Shown: positions 43,995 to 53,278, numbered from the stretch's first letter. The stretch is DNA of 64,000 bases from JBMHDN01 sp049889355 (GCA_049889355.1 JBMHDN010000046.1:1-64000), one strand, 5' to 3'. The notes: generated by a model not told the origin, from the sequence alone. Numbers and translations are program-made.

Positions 43995-44588
43995 TTAAGC
44001 GTCGGTTTTTGATATCAGCTTTTGCACGGCCTTCCATGCAAAAGGCATCAGGCCAGCCGCAATCACAATTTTAAGCGCATCGCCATAAACAAATGGCAGC
44101 AACCCAAATTGGAAAGCTTTTTCAAGGCCGATCATCTGAGACAGCCAGAACACGCCAAAGCTGTAAATCACGACATTACCAATAACCATCGCTGCTGCTG
44201 TGCTGGCCAGTGATTTGCCCCAGCCCATCTCAGCCAACTGACCAAGGACAATCGCAGCCACAAAGAAGCCCAACAGATAACCGCCTGTTGGCCCCATCAT
44301 ATAGGCCCAGCCAGCACCGCTCGCAAAAACAGGCAGGCCAATCGCCCCATTACCCAGATAAGCCAGCAAGGTCACGCCGCCAAGACGTGTGCCGTAAGTC
44401 ATGCCGATCATCAGCACAACCAGAGTTTGCATGGTCACAGGCACCGGATAGAATGGGATTTTAACATGTGCTGAAATCGCCAGAAGCGCGATACCAGCGA
44501 CCACCAGAACCGCTTGGTTCAGCAGTGAAAATTCGGTTTTTTGTGTGCGGGCCTGAAAATAAGCCTTCGCCAATGTCACGTGAGACAT
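43995..44588 (-). CDS. bioY: Biotin uptake protein BioY
   Basis: The substrate-binding S component of a biotin ECF transporter; it can work alone at low efficiency or with AT components encoded elsewhere. The 197-residue protein has six hydrophobic segments. Diagnostic are HVKIPFYPVPVTMQTLVVL, the TLLAYLGNGAIGLPVF segment, and GPTGGYLLGFF. bioM and bioN do not lie next to it. A 7-bp inverted repeat at 44614-44632 just upstream could be an operator; it does not resemble the BioR site. Confidence 0.94.
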   Translation of the reverse strand: MSHVTLAKAYFQARTQKTEFSLLNQAVLVVAGIALLAISAHVKIPFYPVPVTMQTLVVLMIGMTYGTRLGGVTLLAYLGNGAIGLPVFASGAGWAYMMGPTGGYLLGFFVAAIVLGQLAEMGWGKSLASTAAAMVIGNVVIYSFGVFWLSQMIGLEKAFQFGLLPFVYGDALKIVIAAGLMPFAWKAVQKLISKTDA

Positions 44589-44613
44589 AAATCATCTCCC
44601 CTTGATGATGATG

Positions 44614-44632
44614 TTTCTCAGGAAGTGAGAAA
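44614..44632. promoter_or_regulatory. Inverted repeat upstream of bioY
   Basis: TTTCTCA-GGAAG-TGAGAAA is a perfect 7-bp inverted repeat 26 bases before the bioY start. Candidate operator or leader hairpin; no known match. Confidence 0.3.
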
Positions 44633-44730
44633 TACGCTATCCGCCAATGATTTTCAGCGCGACAGCCCTAAATGCCATGTGTTATAGCAGGGGCGTTAAA
44701 AGGTGGCAAGCTGGTGACAGGGGCAGGCCA

Positions 44731-44809
44731 CATCAAATAATGCTGAGCGCTGTGCTGTGCTGACAGGCCCTGTGGCATGTCTGCGAGGCTCGGCGTCTAT
44801 TTGATGGAG
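44731..44809 (+). promoter_or_regulatory. Structured leader of the purine permease; riboswitch candidate
   Basis: CATCAAATA (44731-44739) is perfectly complementary to TATTTGATG (44798-44806). Directly inside, GCTGAGC (44742-44748) pairs with GCTCGGC (44788-44794), one G-U, leaving a small asymmetric internal loop (AT / GTC) between the helices and a 39-base inner region that can fold further. The 3' strand of the outer helix ends on the first G of the Shine-Dalgarno GGAG (44806-44809), eight bases before the ATG. This is the layout of a translational riboswitch. Because the gene is a purine permease, a purine ligand (xanthine, guanine or urate) is the natural hypothesis; the NMT1/xanthine class of Proteobacteria should be compared. 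I could not match a consensus from memory. Confidence 0.55.
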
Positions 44810-44817
44810 AATGCACC

Positions 44818-46110
44818 ATGCTCGAGCGCATGTTCAAATTGAGCGCGCATCAAACAAATTTGCGCACTGAGGCCTTTGCCGGTCTCTCAACCTTCCTCAC
44901 CCTTTCATTTATTATCGCGGTGAATCCAGCCATTCTATCGGATGCTGGCATTGATTTTTCAGCGGCGTTCATCGCGACTTTGCTGGCCAGTGCCCTTGGC
45001 TGTTTTATCATGGGTTTTTGGGCAGGCTGGCCTGTGGCACTTGCCCCAGGCATGGGTCTTAATGCCTTTTTTGCCTATGTTGTCGTGCTGGGCTATGGCT
45101 TGAGCTGGCAGCAAGGGCTGACGGCTGTTTTTGTCTCATCTGTGCTTTATTTCGCCTTCTCGCTAAGCAAGGCCCGCAGCTGGATTATCGGCTCTATCCC
45201 AGCCAGCCTGCAGGTTGGTATTACCGCCGGTATCGGTCTGTTTCTGGCGATGATTGGCCTGACCTCAGCTGGTATTATCGTTGATAATCCAGATACGCTG
45301 GTGGGATTAGGCGCCATCAATGATGTGAGCGTATTATTAGCAGTGGCAGGCCTCATCCTGATGGCTGGCCTCAGCTATCGTGGTCTGCCAGGTGGCATTT
45401 TGCTAGGCATTTTGATCATCAGCGCCATCGGCTGGATGAGCGGATTGGCTGAATTTAATGGGGTAGTGAGTGCACCGCCTGTTGCGTCTGCTGCCTTTGC
45501 ACTTGATTTTTCTGTGCTGACCAGCCCGGCTTTTCTGTCTGTTGTCTTTGTGATGTTCTTTGTTGATTTCTTTGACACCACAGGCACGCTGACCGCGATT
45601 GCCGGCCCAGCTGGCAAACGCAAAGCAGATGGTCAAATCGACAAGCTGGACAAAGCGGTATTAGCTGATACATCTGCCTCTGTGTTTGGCGCTTTGCTCG
45701 GCACGTCAAATATGACCACCTATCTGGAATCAGCAGCTGGCTTGAAAGTTGGCGGGCGCACAGGCCTGACAGCGATCATCATTGGGCTGCTGTTCTTATC
45801 CTGTCTATTTTTCGAGCCTATTTTTGCCTCGATTCCAGCCTTTGCCACCGCACCAGCGCTGATTTTGGTTGCGGCGGGTTTCCTTTCCGGTCTGAAACAG
45901 CTGAATTGGGATGATGTGAGCGAAACATTGCCGGTGATGCTGATGATGGTGGTGATGCCGCTAACCTTTTCTATCGCCGCTGGCATTGCCTTTGGCTATT
46001 TTGCCTATATCGGGATGAAATGCCTGGCTGGAAAAGCCGGTGATATCCATCTGGGTAGCTGGGTTATTGCTGGCTTTGCCGTGATTTGGTTTGTCCTGTC
46101 TCTGGGCTAA
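44818..46110 (+). CDS. AzgA-like purine permease (NCS2 family)
   Basis: A 430-residue membrane protein with 12-14 helices. The sequence TEAFAGLSTFLTLSFIIAVN and PGMGLNAFFAYVVV are diagnostic of the AzgA branch (guanine/hypoxanthine/adenine:proton symporters); MFFVDFFDTTGTLTAIA and LGTSNMTTYLESAAG carry the conserved Asp and the substrate-site region. Specificity cannot be fixed; the related PbuG/GhxP group takes up guanine and hypoxanthine. The ATG at 44818 follows GGAG by eight bases within a folded leader, implying translational regulation. Confidence 0.92.
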   Translation: MLERMFKLSAHQTNLRTEAFAGLSTFLTLSFIIAVNPAILSDAGIDFSAAFIATLLASALGCFIMGFWAGWPVALAPGMGLNAFFAYVVVLGYGLSWQQGLTAVFVSSVLYFAFSLSKARSWIIGSIPASLQVGITAGIGLFLAMIGLTSAGIIVDNPDTLVGLGAINDVSVLLAVAGLILMAGLSYRGLPGGILLGILIISAIGWMSGLAEFNGVVSAPPVASAAFALDFSVLTSPAFLSVVFVMFFVDFFDTTGTLTAIAGPAGKRKADGQIDKLDKAVLADTSASVFGALLGTSNMTTYLESAAGLKVGGRTGLTAIIIGLLFLSCLFFEPIFASIPAFATAPALILVAAGFLSGLKQLNWDDVSETLPVMLMMVVMPLTFSIAAGIAFGYFAYIGMKCLAGKAGDIHLGSWVIAGFAVIWFVLSLG

Positions 46111-46148
46111 TACAAGTCTGGGCTAATACAAATCTGGGCTAACACAAG
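46101..46148 (+). repeat. Three 16-bp tandem copies across the permease stop codon
   Basis: Units at 46101-46116, 46117-46132 and 46133-46148 differ by one or two bases (TCTGGGCTAATACAAG type). Each carries TAA, and because 16 is not a multiple of three the stops fall in all three frames. Probably a recent slippage or unequal-crossover duplication. Confidence 0.9.
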
Positions 46149-46157
46149 ACAGAAGAT

Positions 46158-46195
46158 AAAAGGGGATAGAGCCTATCGCTGCTGTGTCCCCTTTT
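46158..46195 (+). terminator. Terminator of the purine permease gene
   Basis: AAAAGGGGA and TCCCCTTTT form a 9-bp stem; an inner GATAG/CTATC helix may extend it. Ends in TTTTGTC, a short T-run. Confidence 0.65.
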
Positions 46196-46332
46196 GTCAT
46201 CCAGCCCCTTGCCATATGGTACAATTCTGACAGCAGAACTTTACAAGAATATCAGATCTTATTATTCTGCATCACAATCTGAAAAGCCCCGTTATGGTTA
46301 TGTGAATGAGTTGAGGATGGTGGTCACGTTTC

Positions 46333-47193
46333 ATGGTGCAACAAACTTCTTCATCTGACATTCAACAGCCGCCGCGCCCGCCTATCTTCTCTTTTGCAGA
46401 TGGCGAGATGGGGCCGGTATCCAATACCGTGATCCGGACGCTGGAAAAGGCAACTGGCCAGCCAAAAATTAAACAGCTTTATCTGGATTATGTCGATTCA
46501 GACCGGCCACGCGAATTATTCTGGGCAGATGCGCTGGACAGGCTGGGCATCAAAATCGATTTGCGGCGCGATCCAAAAGCCCAAATTCCAAAGACCGGCC
46601 CTGTATTGGTGATTGCCAATCATCCGTTCGGGGTCGTAGATGGCCTTGCCTTATGCGCCCTGATTGCAGAGGTACGCCAGGATTATAAAATCATTACCCA
46701 CCGCGTGCTGCGTCAGGCCCCAGCGGTGATGGATAAAATTCTGGCGATTGATTTTGAAGAAACAGAAGAAGCGCTCGCCAATAATCTGCAAACCAGAAAA
46801 GAAGCGACCAAATTGCTGCAAGCAGGCGGGGTGGTTGTGATTTTCCCTTCCGGTGCGATTTCACGGGCAAAACATTTTGTGGATCAGGCGGTTGACCCAA
46901 GCTGGAAAAATTTTGTGGCTAAACTGGCTATTCAGCCAGATACCAGCATTCTGCCTTTTTATGTTTCCGGTCAGAACAGCCCGCTTTGGCAGGTGGCGAT
47001 GCGGCTCAGCCAGACACTTGGCTATTCGCTGATGTTCCGCGAGATTGTGCGCCTTATGAACAAGCCTGTTACGGTCACCATGCGCGATTTAATCGCTCCG
47101 GATGTTATCTCTGGTTTTGGCTCGCGCCAGGAGCTGATCGAATATCTGCGCGCACAGGTTTATGGCCCAGATGACAAGCCGCAAATCGCCTGA
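46333..47193 (+). CDS. PlsC-like lysophospholipid acyltransferase
   Basis: A 286-residue acyltransferase-domain protein. The catalytic block is VLVIANHPFGVVDGLAL, where spacing after His is slightly longer than the classic H-x4-D, as in the NHPFGxxxG subgroup that includes ornithine-lipid and haemolysin-associated acyltransferases. GVVVIFPSGAISR corresponds to the second substrate-binding motif. No clear membrane helix, so peripheral. Acceptor lipid unknown. It lies 7 bases from the convergent thiN. Confidence 0.82.
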   Translation: MVQQTSSSDIQQPPRPPIFSFADGEMGPVSNTVIRTLEKATGQPKIKQLYLDYVDSDRPRELFWADALDRLGIKIDLRRDPKAQIPKTGPVLVIANHPFGVVDGLALCALIAEVRQDYKIITHRVLRQAPAVMDKILAIDFEETEEALANNLQTRKEATKLLQAGGVVVIFPSGAISRAKHFVDQAVDPSWKNFVAKLAIQPDTSILPFYVSGQNSPLWQVAMRLSQTLGYSLMFREIVRLMNKPVTVTMRDLIAPDVISGFGSRQELIEYLRAQVYGPDDKPQIA

Positions 47194-47200
47194 TGAGGGC

Positions 47201-47857
47201 TTAGTCTGACATCAAAAGACGGGCCCAATGGCTGGCATCCACCATCACCAGATAAATATCATCTGCCTGTTTTGGTATGATATGCTGCATATCCGCATGA
47301 GTCTGGTTTGATGTGCCAATCTGATGACCTGGCGCCATCTTTAGCCCGTCTAAAGGCCAAAACAACCCTTCAGACCGGACAAATTCTACTGGCTGAACTG
47401 GCCAGATTGAAAGCCGGCTATCTGACGGGACAGACAATCTGCATGACCCTTTTTTCAGCATCATCGCATCATATTGGCTGAGCAATAAAATCGAGCGATC
47501 TGGATAACGTGCCAAGACATGTATACTGGCCAGCGCATGGTCAAATCTTTTGCCCAGAAAGCCGAGTGCGATCACATCACCTTCTGAAAAATATGTCAGG
47601 GCTTTTTCAAAATCGGTAGTGTCCTGCTCGCCAATCTGGTGGATTGCCACCTGCTGTGCGCGGGCCGTGGCCAGCTGTGTTTCATCTGCTGAATCCAAAT
47701 CGCCGATGACGGCATCTGGCATAATGCCAGCCGCCAGACAAGCCGCCAGCCCGCTATCCACTGCCACAACATAAGAAGAAGCGGCGAAATGCTGTATCCA
47801 GCTGGTCTCTGCTACGCCGCCGCCAATCAGCAATAATCTGTGTCTCTGATTTGCCAT
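47201..47857 (-). CDS. thiN: Thiamine pyrophosphokinase
   Basis: Converts thiamine to thiamine pyrophosphate. The 218-residue protein has the N-terminal catalytic domain (VVAVDSGLAACLAAG, DAVIGDLDSAD with the metal-binding Asp residues, DTTDFEKALTYF) and a C-terminal beta-sandwich thiamine-binding domain (SLPSDS-like loop appears as RLSVPSDSRLSIWP). It has its own promoter region or reads from further right; the type I secretion operon ends 100 bases upstream. Confidence 0.9.
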   Translation of the reverse strand: MANQRHRLLLIGGGVAETSWIQHFAASSYVVAVDSGLAACLAAGIMPDAVIGDLDSADETQLATARAQQVAIHQIGEQDTTDFEKALTYFSEGDVIALGFLGKRFDHALASIHVLARYPDRSILLLSQYDAMMLKKGSCRLSVPSDSRLSIWPVQPVEFVRSEGLFWPLDGLKMAPGHQIGTSNQTHADMQHIIPKQADDIYLVMVDASHWARLLMSD

Positions 47858-47957
47858 GGCCGATCTGTAGCATGGAGAGGCTGGCTAAGACTAGTCTTAC
47901 TCTTTTGGTCCTGCTCAATCGGCTCTGCTCTTTTGGTTCTGCTCTTAAGCCTGCATT

Positions 47958-49655
47958 CTATTTTTCCCGAAAGGCCACAGAGGTGGCTTTATGAATAGGC
48001 GAGAGAATGTAATCCATCACCGTGCGTTTGCCGCCCAGAATATCAACAGTGACCTGCATGCCAGGGACCATCTCTGGGATCAGCTCAGCCCGCGAGAAAC
48101 GAATTTCCGGAATTTCAATCAGCGTTTCATAAAAAGGGGGCATGGCATCTTGCTCTGTTGTGTTGCTGGCAATATGGGTTACCACCCCTTCCAGATTGCC
48201 ATAGCGCGAGACATCATAAGCAGAGAGCGAGATTTTCACCGACTGACCAACATAAACATCTGCCACATCTTGCGGCAGGAGCCGGGCGCGTATCGTCGCC
48301 TTATTTGAACGTGGTACCAATTCAGCCAAGACAGTGCCTTGCTGGACTACCGCCCCTTCGGTTTTCAGATGAATAGCTGAAATCACCCCATTCATGGGCG
48401 CAATCACTTCTGCATAACCGACCTTGCCAGCCAGTGCGGCTTGTCTTGATTCAGCCTGAGAGAGGCGTGTCTGGGTTTCCACCAACCGCGCCGCGGCCTC
48501 TGCCTGATATCTATCATCTAATGATTGGCGCTCTTTATGGCGGGTGGCCAGATCAGATTGCATCGAGACCACCGATAAGTCTGCCAGCTCTGCCTCACCG
48601 CGCGATTGGTGCCAGCGTGATTGTGCTTCAATCAGCTTGATACGCGGCTCATGACCAGCATCGACGAGCGGTTTGATAATGTCATATTCCTCACGCTGGA
48701 TAGCGGCGCGATCACGGGCGATACGTGCGGCGGCCTGCTTCTCTTCAATTGATTTTTCCAGCGACTCTATTTTTTGTTCCAGCACTTCAATTTCGCCAAG
48801 ATGGGCACGCCTGCGTTGATCAAATAAGGTCTGTTCTTCTGCGACGGCCAAGGGTGCTTGTGTTTCTAAATCACTTGGGAAGCGCACCTCGGTCAGTCCG
48901 TTGGTCTCAGCCTCAAGGCGTGCCAGGGCCGCACGTGCGGTATGAATAAGGATGAGGTTATTATCAAAATCAGCCTGTACATCCTCATCTTCCATCCTGA
49001 AGAGGATATCTCCTTTGGTGACATCTGCCCCAAGAGACGTGCCAATATGAGTCACAAGACCTGGCAGGCGGGCCTGAATAATCTGTACGTCACTTGGCGG
49101 AATGACTGAGCCTTCTGCGCGCACCTGCTCATCAATTTCCGCATTATAGGCCCAGATAAAGGCAATGATGAAAAAGCTGGAGATCAGGACAAATATGATC
49201 TGGCCTGATACCATGCTGGGCTCTTCAGCTTCAAAATCAGGGGTGCCATGATCAATCGGGGCTGGCCCGAATTGCAGCGGCATCGGCCCGTAATAGGTTT
49301 TAAAAAACCCCACAACCGGACGCCTGAACGGCCCCAACAGATAGCTCAGCGGGTTAAAGATAAAGCCCAACAGACGCCAGACAATAGAGGGTTTCGGTGC
49401 CGCGCCCATTAATTGGGCCAGATCAATTTGACCTGCTGGTTGACCTGCTGGTTGACCGGCTGGCTGAGTTTCTGGCTGGGTTTCTGGCTGAGTTTCTGGC
49501 TGGGTTTCTTGTCGGGCCTGCGCCTGTTCAGCAGATGCCTGTTCAGTAGCTGCCTGTTCAGTGGCTGCCTGTTCACCGGCTGGCTTTTTGGCAGCTTTGC
49601 CAGCTTGTTTTTTCGGGGCCCCTTTTGGGGTTTTCTCGTTTTTCTCTGTCATCAT
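47958..49655 (-). CDS. Type I secretion membrane-fusion protein (HlyD family)
   Basis: A 565-residue periplasmic adaptor linking an ABC exporter to TolC. The N-terminal ~75 residues are cytoplasmic low complexity: Lys/Ala-rich, then repeated EQA and ETQP/AGQP tetrads. A membrane helix (IIFVLISSFFIIAFIW) at about residue 150 leads into the lipoyl half-motif (RAEGSVIPPSDVQIIQA), a long coiled coil (about 230-400) and the returning beta-barrel domain (GKVGYAEVIAPMNGVISAI, KTEGAVVQQGTVLAELVP). The typical domain order of TIGR01843-type HlyD is complete. It is the third gene after tolC-like and ABC genes. Confidence 0.9.
   Translation of the reverse strand: MMTEKNEKTPKGAPKKQAGKAAKKPAGEQAATEQAATEQASAEQAQARQETQPETQPETQPETQPAGQPAGQPAGQIDLAQLMGAAPKPSIVWRLLGFIFNPLSYLLGPFRRPVVGFFKTYYGPMPLQFGPAPIDHGTPDFEAEEPSMVSGQIIFVLISSFFIIAFIWAYNAEIDEQVRAEGSVIPPSDVQIIQARLPGLVTHIGTSLGADVTKGDILFRMEDEDVQADFDNNLILIHTARAALARLEAETNGLTEVRFPSDLETQAPLAVAEEQTLFDQRRRAHLGEIEVLEQKIESLEKSIEEKQAAARIARDRAAIQREEYDIIKPLVDAGHEPRIKLIEAQSRWHQSRGEAELADLSVVSMQSDLATRHKERQSLDDRYQAEAAARLVETQTRLSQAESRQAALAGKVGYAEVIAPMNGVISAIHLKTEGAVVQQGTVLAELVPRSNKATIRARLLPQDVADVYVGQSVKISLSAYDVSRYGNLEGVVTHIASNTTEQDAMPPFYETLIEIPEIRFSRAELIPEMVPGMQVTVDILGGKRTVMDYILSPIHKATSVAFREK
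49428..49509 (-). repeat. 12-bp tandem repeats in the HlyD-like gene
   Basis: Seven consecutive tetrapeptide units, four ETQP and three AGQP, come from 12-base tandem copies. They lie in the cytoplasmic tail before the membrane helix, so copy-number variation would not disturb the adaptor core. Confidence 0.8.
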
Positions 49656-49695
49656 CTTATCTCTTAACTTTCACGTGACATGCCCTGCCCCTGAC

Positions 49696-51510
49696 CTATT
49701 GCGGTGTATCCTCGCCGGCGTCAGATCTGTTGGTGCTTTGAGGGGGTGTTTGTTCGGGTGCTGACTGCTGCGGTTTTGCGCTCTCGCTGGCAGCTGCTTT
49801 CTGAGATTCAGCCTGTAAGCGGGCGATCACCTCATCACGCGGCCCGAACAGCACGACACGGCCTTTTTCCATCACCATGATTTTATCAGCGAGTTGCAGC
49901 ATTGCCCCGCGGTGGGTGACAAAGATACAAGTCCGCCCCTGGCTGACACTCTCCAGCCGGCGCACCAGTTTCTGTTCAGTGTTGGTGTCCATCGCGGCGG
50001 TCGGCTCATCCATCACCAGCATGGTGGGATTGCTGATCAGCGCGCGGGCAATCGCCAAGGTCTGGCGCATACCATTAGAGAGTTCCTGACCGCGCTCAGA
50101 GAGCTGAAAATCAAAGCCACCAGGCAAGGTGCCGATAAATTCATCTGCCCCTGTCTGGCGCGCCACATCCAGCAGCATCTCATCACTGGCGTCCGGATTT
50201 CCCATCAGCAAATTATCGCGGATGGTACCCGAAAACAAAGTCGGATTTTGCAAGACCACACCGATATTGCGGCGCACATCATTTGGCCTGTTCTGGCGAA
50301 TATCAGCATTATCGATCATCACAATACCGCTATCAGGCGGGTAAAGCCCACAAATCAGCCTGAGCAAGGTTGTCTTGCCACATCCAATCCGGCCTAAAAT
50401 GGCAATCCGCTCGCCTTCTTTGATGCTGACATTAATGTCATGTAAGACTGGTTCTGGCTGTTCTTCATAGGTAAAGCTCACATTTTTGAGATCAATCTGA
50501 CCTTTCAGAACCGGGCGTTTGACCATGTCTTTGCGGCTGTCTTCTTCGGTTTGGCCAATTAAAACCTCACCAAGCCCTTTAAAAGCGGCGATGACCTGGT
50601 TCATCCGGCCAAGCAGGCCTGTGATCTGGCCGAGCGGGGCCATGGTCCGGCCAGATAAAATCACGCAAGCGATCAGCTGACCCATAGTCAGATCACCAGA
50701 GGCAATCAAAAACACCCCATATACCACAATGCCAATCTGGCTCATCTGCTGGCCAAATTGCGCAAAATGTGTGGCCAGCTGGCTGGTCATTTTGGTCTTG
50801 GCTTGTGTCTTGCCCTGATGCAAAACCGAATTTAGCCAGCGATTTCGGAGCATCGAGATGCCTTGTGTGGTTTTCACTGTCTCTAAGGCAGAAATCATCT
50901 CAACCATCACCGCCTGCTTGGATTTGCCCTGCTGGCTGGATAATTCGGTCATCCGCCTGATAATCGGCTGAAGGATAAAGCCAAAGAGGATCACAGCCGG
51001 CACAATCATCGCCGGGACCGCGGCAATCGGCCCACCAATAATCCAGAGCACGACCAAAAACAGCAGCACAAACGGCAAATCCACAAAGACCGTGAAACTG
51101 GCAGAGCCGATCACATCTTTGAGCAAATCAAAATCACGTACCGTGCTAGCCAGCGCACCTGTGGCGCGTTTGCCAAGGGTCGTATCATGACGTGAAATGC
51201 GATCAAACAAGGCTGTGGAGACCTGCCTGTCAATGCGCAATCCAGCTCTGTCTACAAAGCTGCCGCGCACAATTTTCATGATCAGGTCAAACACCACCAC
51301 AACCAGAATGATTGTTGTCAAAGCAATCAGGGATTCAGTCGCATTATTGGGGATCACCCGGTCATAGACCGTCATGATATAGAGCGAGGAAGCCAGCGCA
51401 AAAATATTGATAAGCACCGAGGCCAGAATAACCTGAAAATAAATCGCCCGACAGGTGAGTAAAGGACCAAAAAACCAGTGTTCCTTGAAACTGGTTGCAC
51501 GTTTTAACAT
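49696..51510 (-). CDS. Type I secretion ABC transporter
   Basis: A 604-residue exporter half-transporter with a six-helix membrane domain (about 20-320) fused to one ATPase domain: Walker A AILGRIGCGKTTLLR, signature-region LSERGQELSNGMRQTLAIA (the usual LSGGQ is changed to LSNGM), Walker B TMLVMDEPTAAMD. It starts directly with the membrane domain and lacks the N-terminal C39 peptidase or C39-like domain that many type I ABC proteins have. The N-terminus overlaps the TolC-like gene by 7 bases. C-terminal tail is Gln/Ser-rich. Confidence 0.92.
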   Translation of the reverse strand: MLKRATSFKEHWFFGPLLTCRAIYFQVILASVLINIFALASSLYIMTVYDRVIPNNATESLIALTTIILVVVVFDLIMKIVRGSFVDRAGLRIDRQVSTALFDRISRHDTTLGKRATGALASTVRDFDLLKDVIGSASFTVFVDLPFVLLFLVVLWIIGGPIAAVPAMIVPAVILFGFILQPIIRRMTELSSQQGKSKQAVMVEMISALETVKTTQGISMLRNRWLNSVLHQGKTQAKTKMTSQLATHFAQFGQQMSQIGIVVYGVFLIASGDLTMGQLIACVILSGRTMAPLGQITGLLGRMNQVIAAFKGLGEVLIGQTEEDSRKDMVKRPVLKGQIDLKNVSFTYEEQPEPVLHDINVSIKEGERIAILGRIGCGKTTLLRLICGLYPPDSGIVMIDNADIRQNRPNDVRRNIGVVLQNPTLFSGTIRDNLLMGNPDASDEMLLDVARQTGADEFIGTLPGGFDFQLSERGQELSNGMRQTLAIARALISNPTMLVMDEPTAAMDTNTEQKLVRRLESVSQGRTCIFVTHRGAMLQLADKIMVMEKGRVVLFGPRDEVIARLQAESQKAAASESAKPQQSAPEQTPPQSTNRSDAGEDTPQ

Positions 51511-53006
51511 CTGTTTTCTCCAACTTCAAAAGCCAGTTTGCTGGCAAGCTGATCAGCCAAGAACAAGCTGGTCAGACGATTTCCTTCCAATTCACGCTCG
51601 GTTGTTATTTGCTGCACATCGATATCGGCACGCTCGACCAATGCCTGCATCACATCAAAGCGCGTTACCCCCTCGCGTCCGATGAGGGCACGCAGGCTCA
51701 TCAGCCGGTTTTCTAAAGTGGTGCGCTGGGCGATTTGCTGGTGAATTTTGTCTTCGCCATCGCTGTAAGACAGCTGTAATTCAGCAAGCTGGGTGCGTTT
51801 ATCTTGAATTTCACGCGCACGCATGGTCTCCAGCTCACGCACACGCCAGCGCGCTTCTTGGCGTCTGGCCTTATTAGAGCCGCCATCATAAAGCGGCATT
51901 GAAAATTCCAGCCTGCCGATCATCTGAAACTCATCTTCATAATCGCGCAGATCAAATAAGGTGCCTTCCAGCACGCCGCTTAATTGCGGGTAGCGCTCGG
52001 CGCTGATCTCTTCAAAATCTTGCTGGGCTGCTTCTGAGCGCAGGCTCAGGATACGGGCCTCACGCGCGGTGCGCGGATCAGAAGACAGCAAAATTTCAGG
52101 GGCGATGGTGCGATAGAGCGATAGCCAATCACTGATATCAGGCGCTGTCAGCTCAAAAGTACTGGCGAGCTCGCTCTGAACCCGCTCAGCATTTAATTGT
52201 GATTGCTGTAGCTTAATTTCTGTATCCAATAAAATCAGTCTGGCCCGACGTACATCCGCAAGCCGGATAACACCTGCCGCGCCTTGGGCTTCGAGCGCGG
52301 TCATTTCGATGCTGAGCTCATTGAGCAAGACCATCTGCCGGCCTGCAATTTCCTGATAGAGATCAGCACGCAAAGCAAGCCGAGTCAGATCATAGAGCTG
52401 TTGGGCGGTTTCCTGAGAAAGTTCAAGCCTATTGGCTGCATATCTCAGCTCGCCAGCGGTGATGCGCCTTTGCGTGCGCTGCCAGTCATATAAAGTCTGG
52501 CGCAGGGTGACTTCTAGATCAAAAACCCGATCATCACCGATGCGAAAACCACGTGCAGAGGAGAAATCACGATCACGCTTTTTGCGATTGAAATTACTGG
52601 TCAGATGGCCAGCACCATTGACTTCACCTGTAACCCGCGGGCGTTTTGTTGCACGGCTTAGCCCCAGACTATATAACGCCTGACAGACTTTTGCCTGGCT
52701 GGTCTGAACGCCTGGATGCCCGTAAATTGCCGCGCGCACCGCCTCAGATGCCATCTGCGTGTCACCAGACATATTGTCATGTGTGGTGTTGGTGATATCG
52801 CTATCTGTTTGAGCATAAACCCCAGAAGCGACCAGCAAGAAGCCTGAGACCAATGCCACACGCCATCTGAGCGCGATGGCACCTGGTACATCCTTAGGCA
52901 AATGCGCGACGTTATTTTTGCAGTGTTTTCGTTTAATCGCCGCTGGTGCAAAATAAAGAGGCAAAAAAGAGAAGATCGTCTTTTGAAATAAAGGCAGCGG
53001 GGTCAC
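51504..53006 (-). CDS. TolC-family outer-membrane efflux protein
   Basis: About 500 residues with the TolC fold: two helical repeats with tunnel-forming coiled coils and short beta strands (RPRVTGEVNGAGHLTSNF, RYPQLSGVLEGTLFD, PLYDGGSNKARRQEARWRV). GTG at 53006 is preferred because AGGAG lies 6 bases upstream; the frame is open to 53024. The hydrophobic signal core (VALVSGFLLVASGVYAQ) starts about 45 residues in, an unusually long n-region. First gene of the tolC-ABC-HlyD operon; no substrate gene is adjacent. Confidence 0.88.
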   Translation of the reverse strand: MTPLPLFQKTIFSFLPLYFAPAAIKRKHCKNNVAHLPKDVPGAIALRWRVALVSGFLLVASGVYAQTDSDITNTTHDNMSGDTQMASEAVRAAIYGHPGVQTSQAKVCQALYSLGLSRATKRPRVTGEVNGAGHLTSNFNRKKRDRDFSSARGFRIGDDRVFDLEVTLRQTLYDWQRTQRRITAGELRYAANRLELSQETAQQLYDLTRLALRADLYQEIAGRQMVLLNELSIEMTALEAQGAAGVIRLADVRRARLILLDTEIKLQQSQLNAERVQSELASTFELTAPDISDWLSLYRTIAPEILLSSDPRTAREARILSLRSEAAQQDFEEISAERYPQLSGVLEGTLFDLRDYEDEFQMIGRLEFSMPLYDGGSNKARRQEARWRVRELETMRAREIQDKRTQLAELQLSYSDGEDKIHQQIAQRTTLENRLMSLRALIGREGVTRFDVMQALVERADIDVQQITTERELEGNRLTSLFLADQLASKLAFEVGENRC

Positions 53007-53278
53007 GCTAGGCTCCTGCAACAAGAATCACATCAATGGAGCAGGCAGTTAATCACAATAACCTTTACAAAAGGTAAACGAGCCAAATGTTTTTTCTATT
53101 TTTACGCTATTTCCTGAAAGTTTCTGATTTTCGTTCACGCTTTGTTAAGATTTGCGGCGAAAAACAGGCTTTTTACCCCTATTTTTGGCCGAAAATTGCC
53201 TAAGAAGACTATTCATGCAGGCCAAAGATATTCATAAAGGTTAACGCAAACCGGCCATTTTCAGATGAAAAGCGAGGA

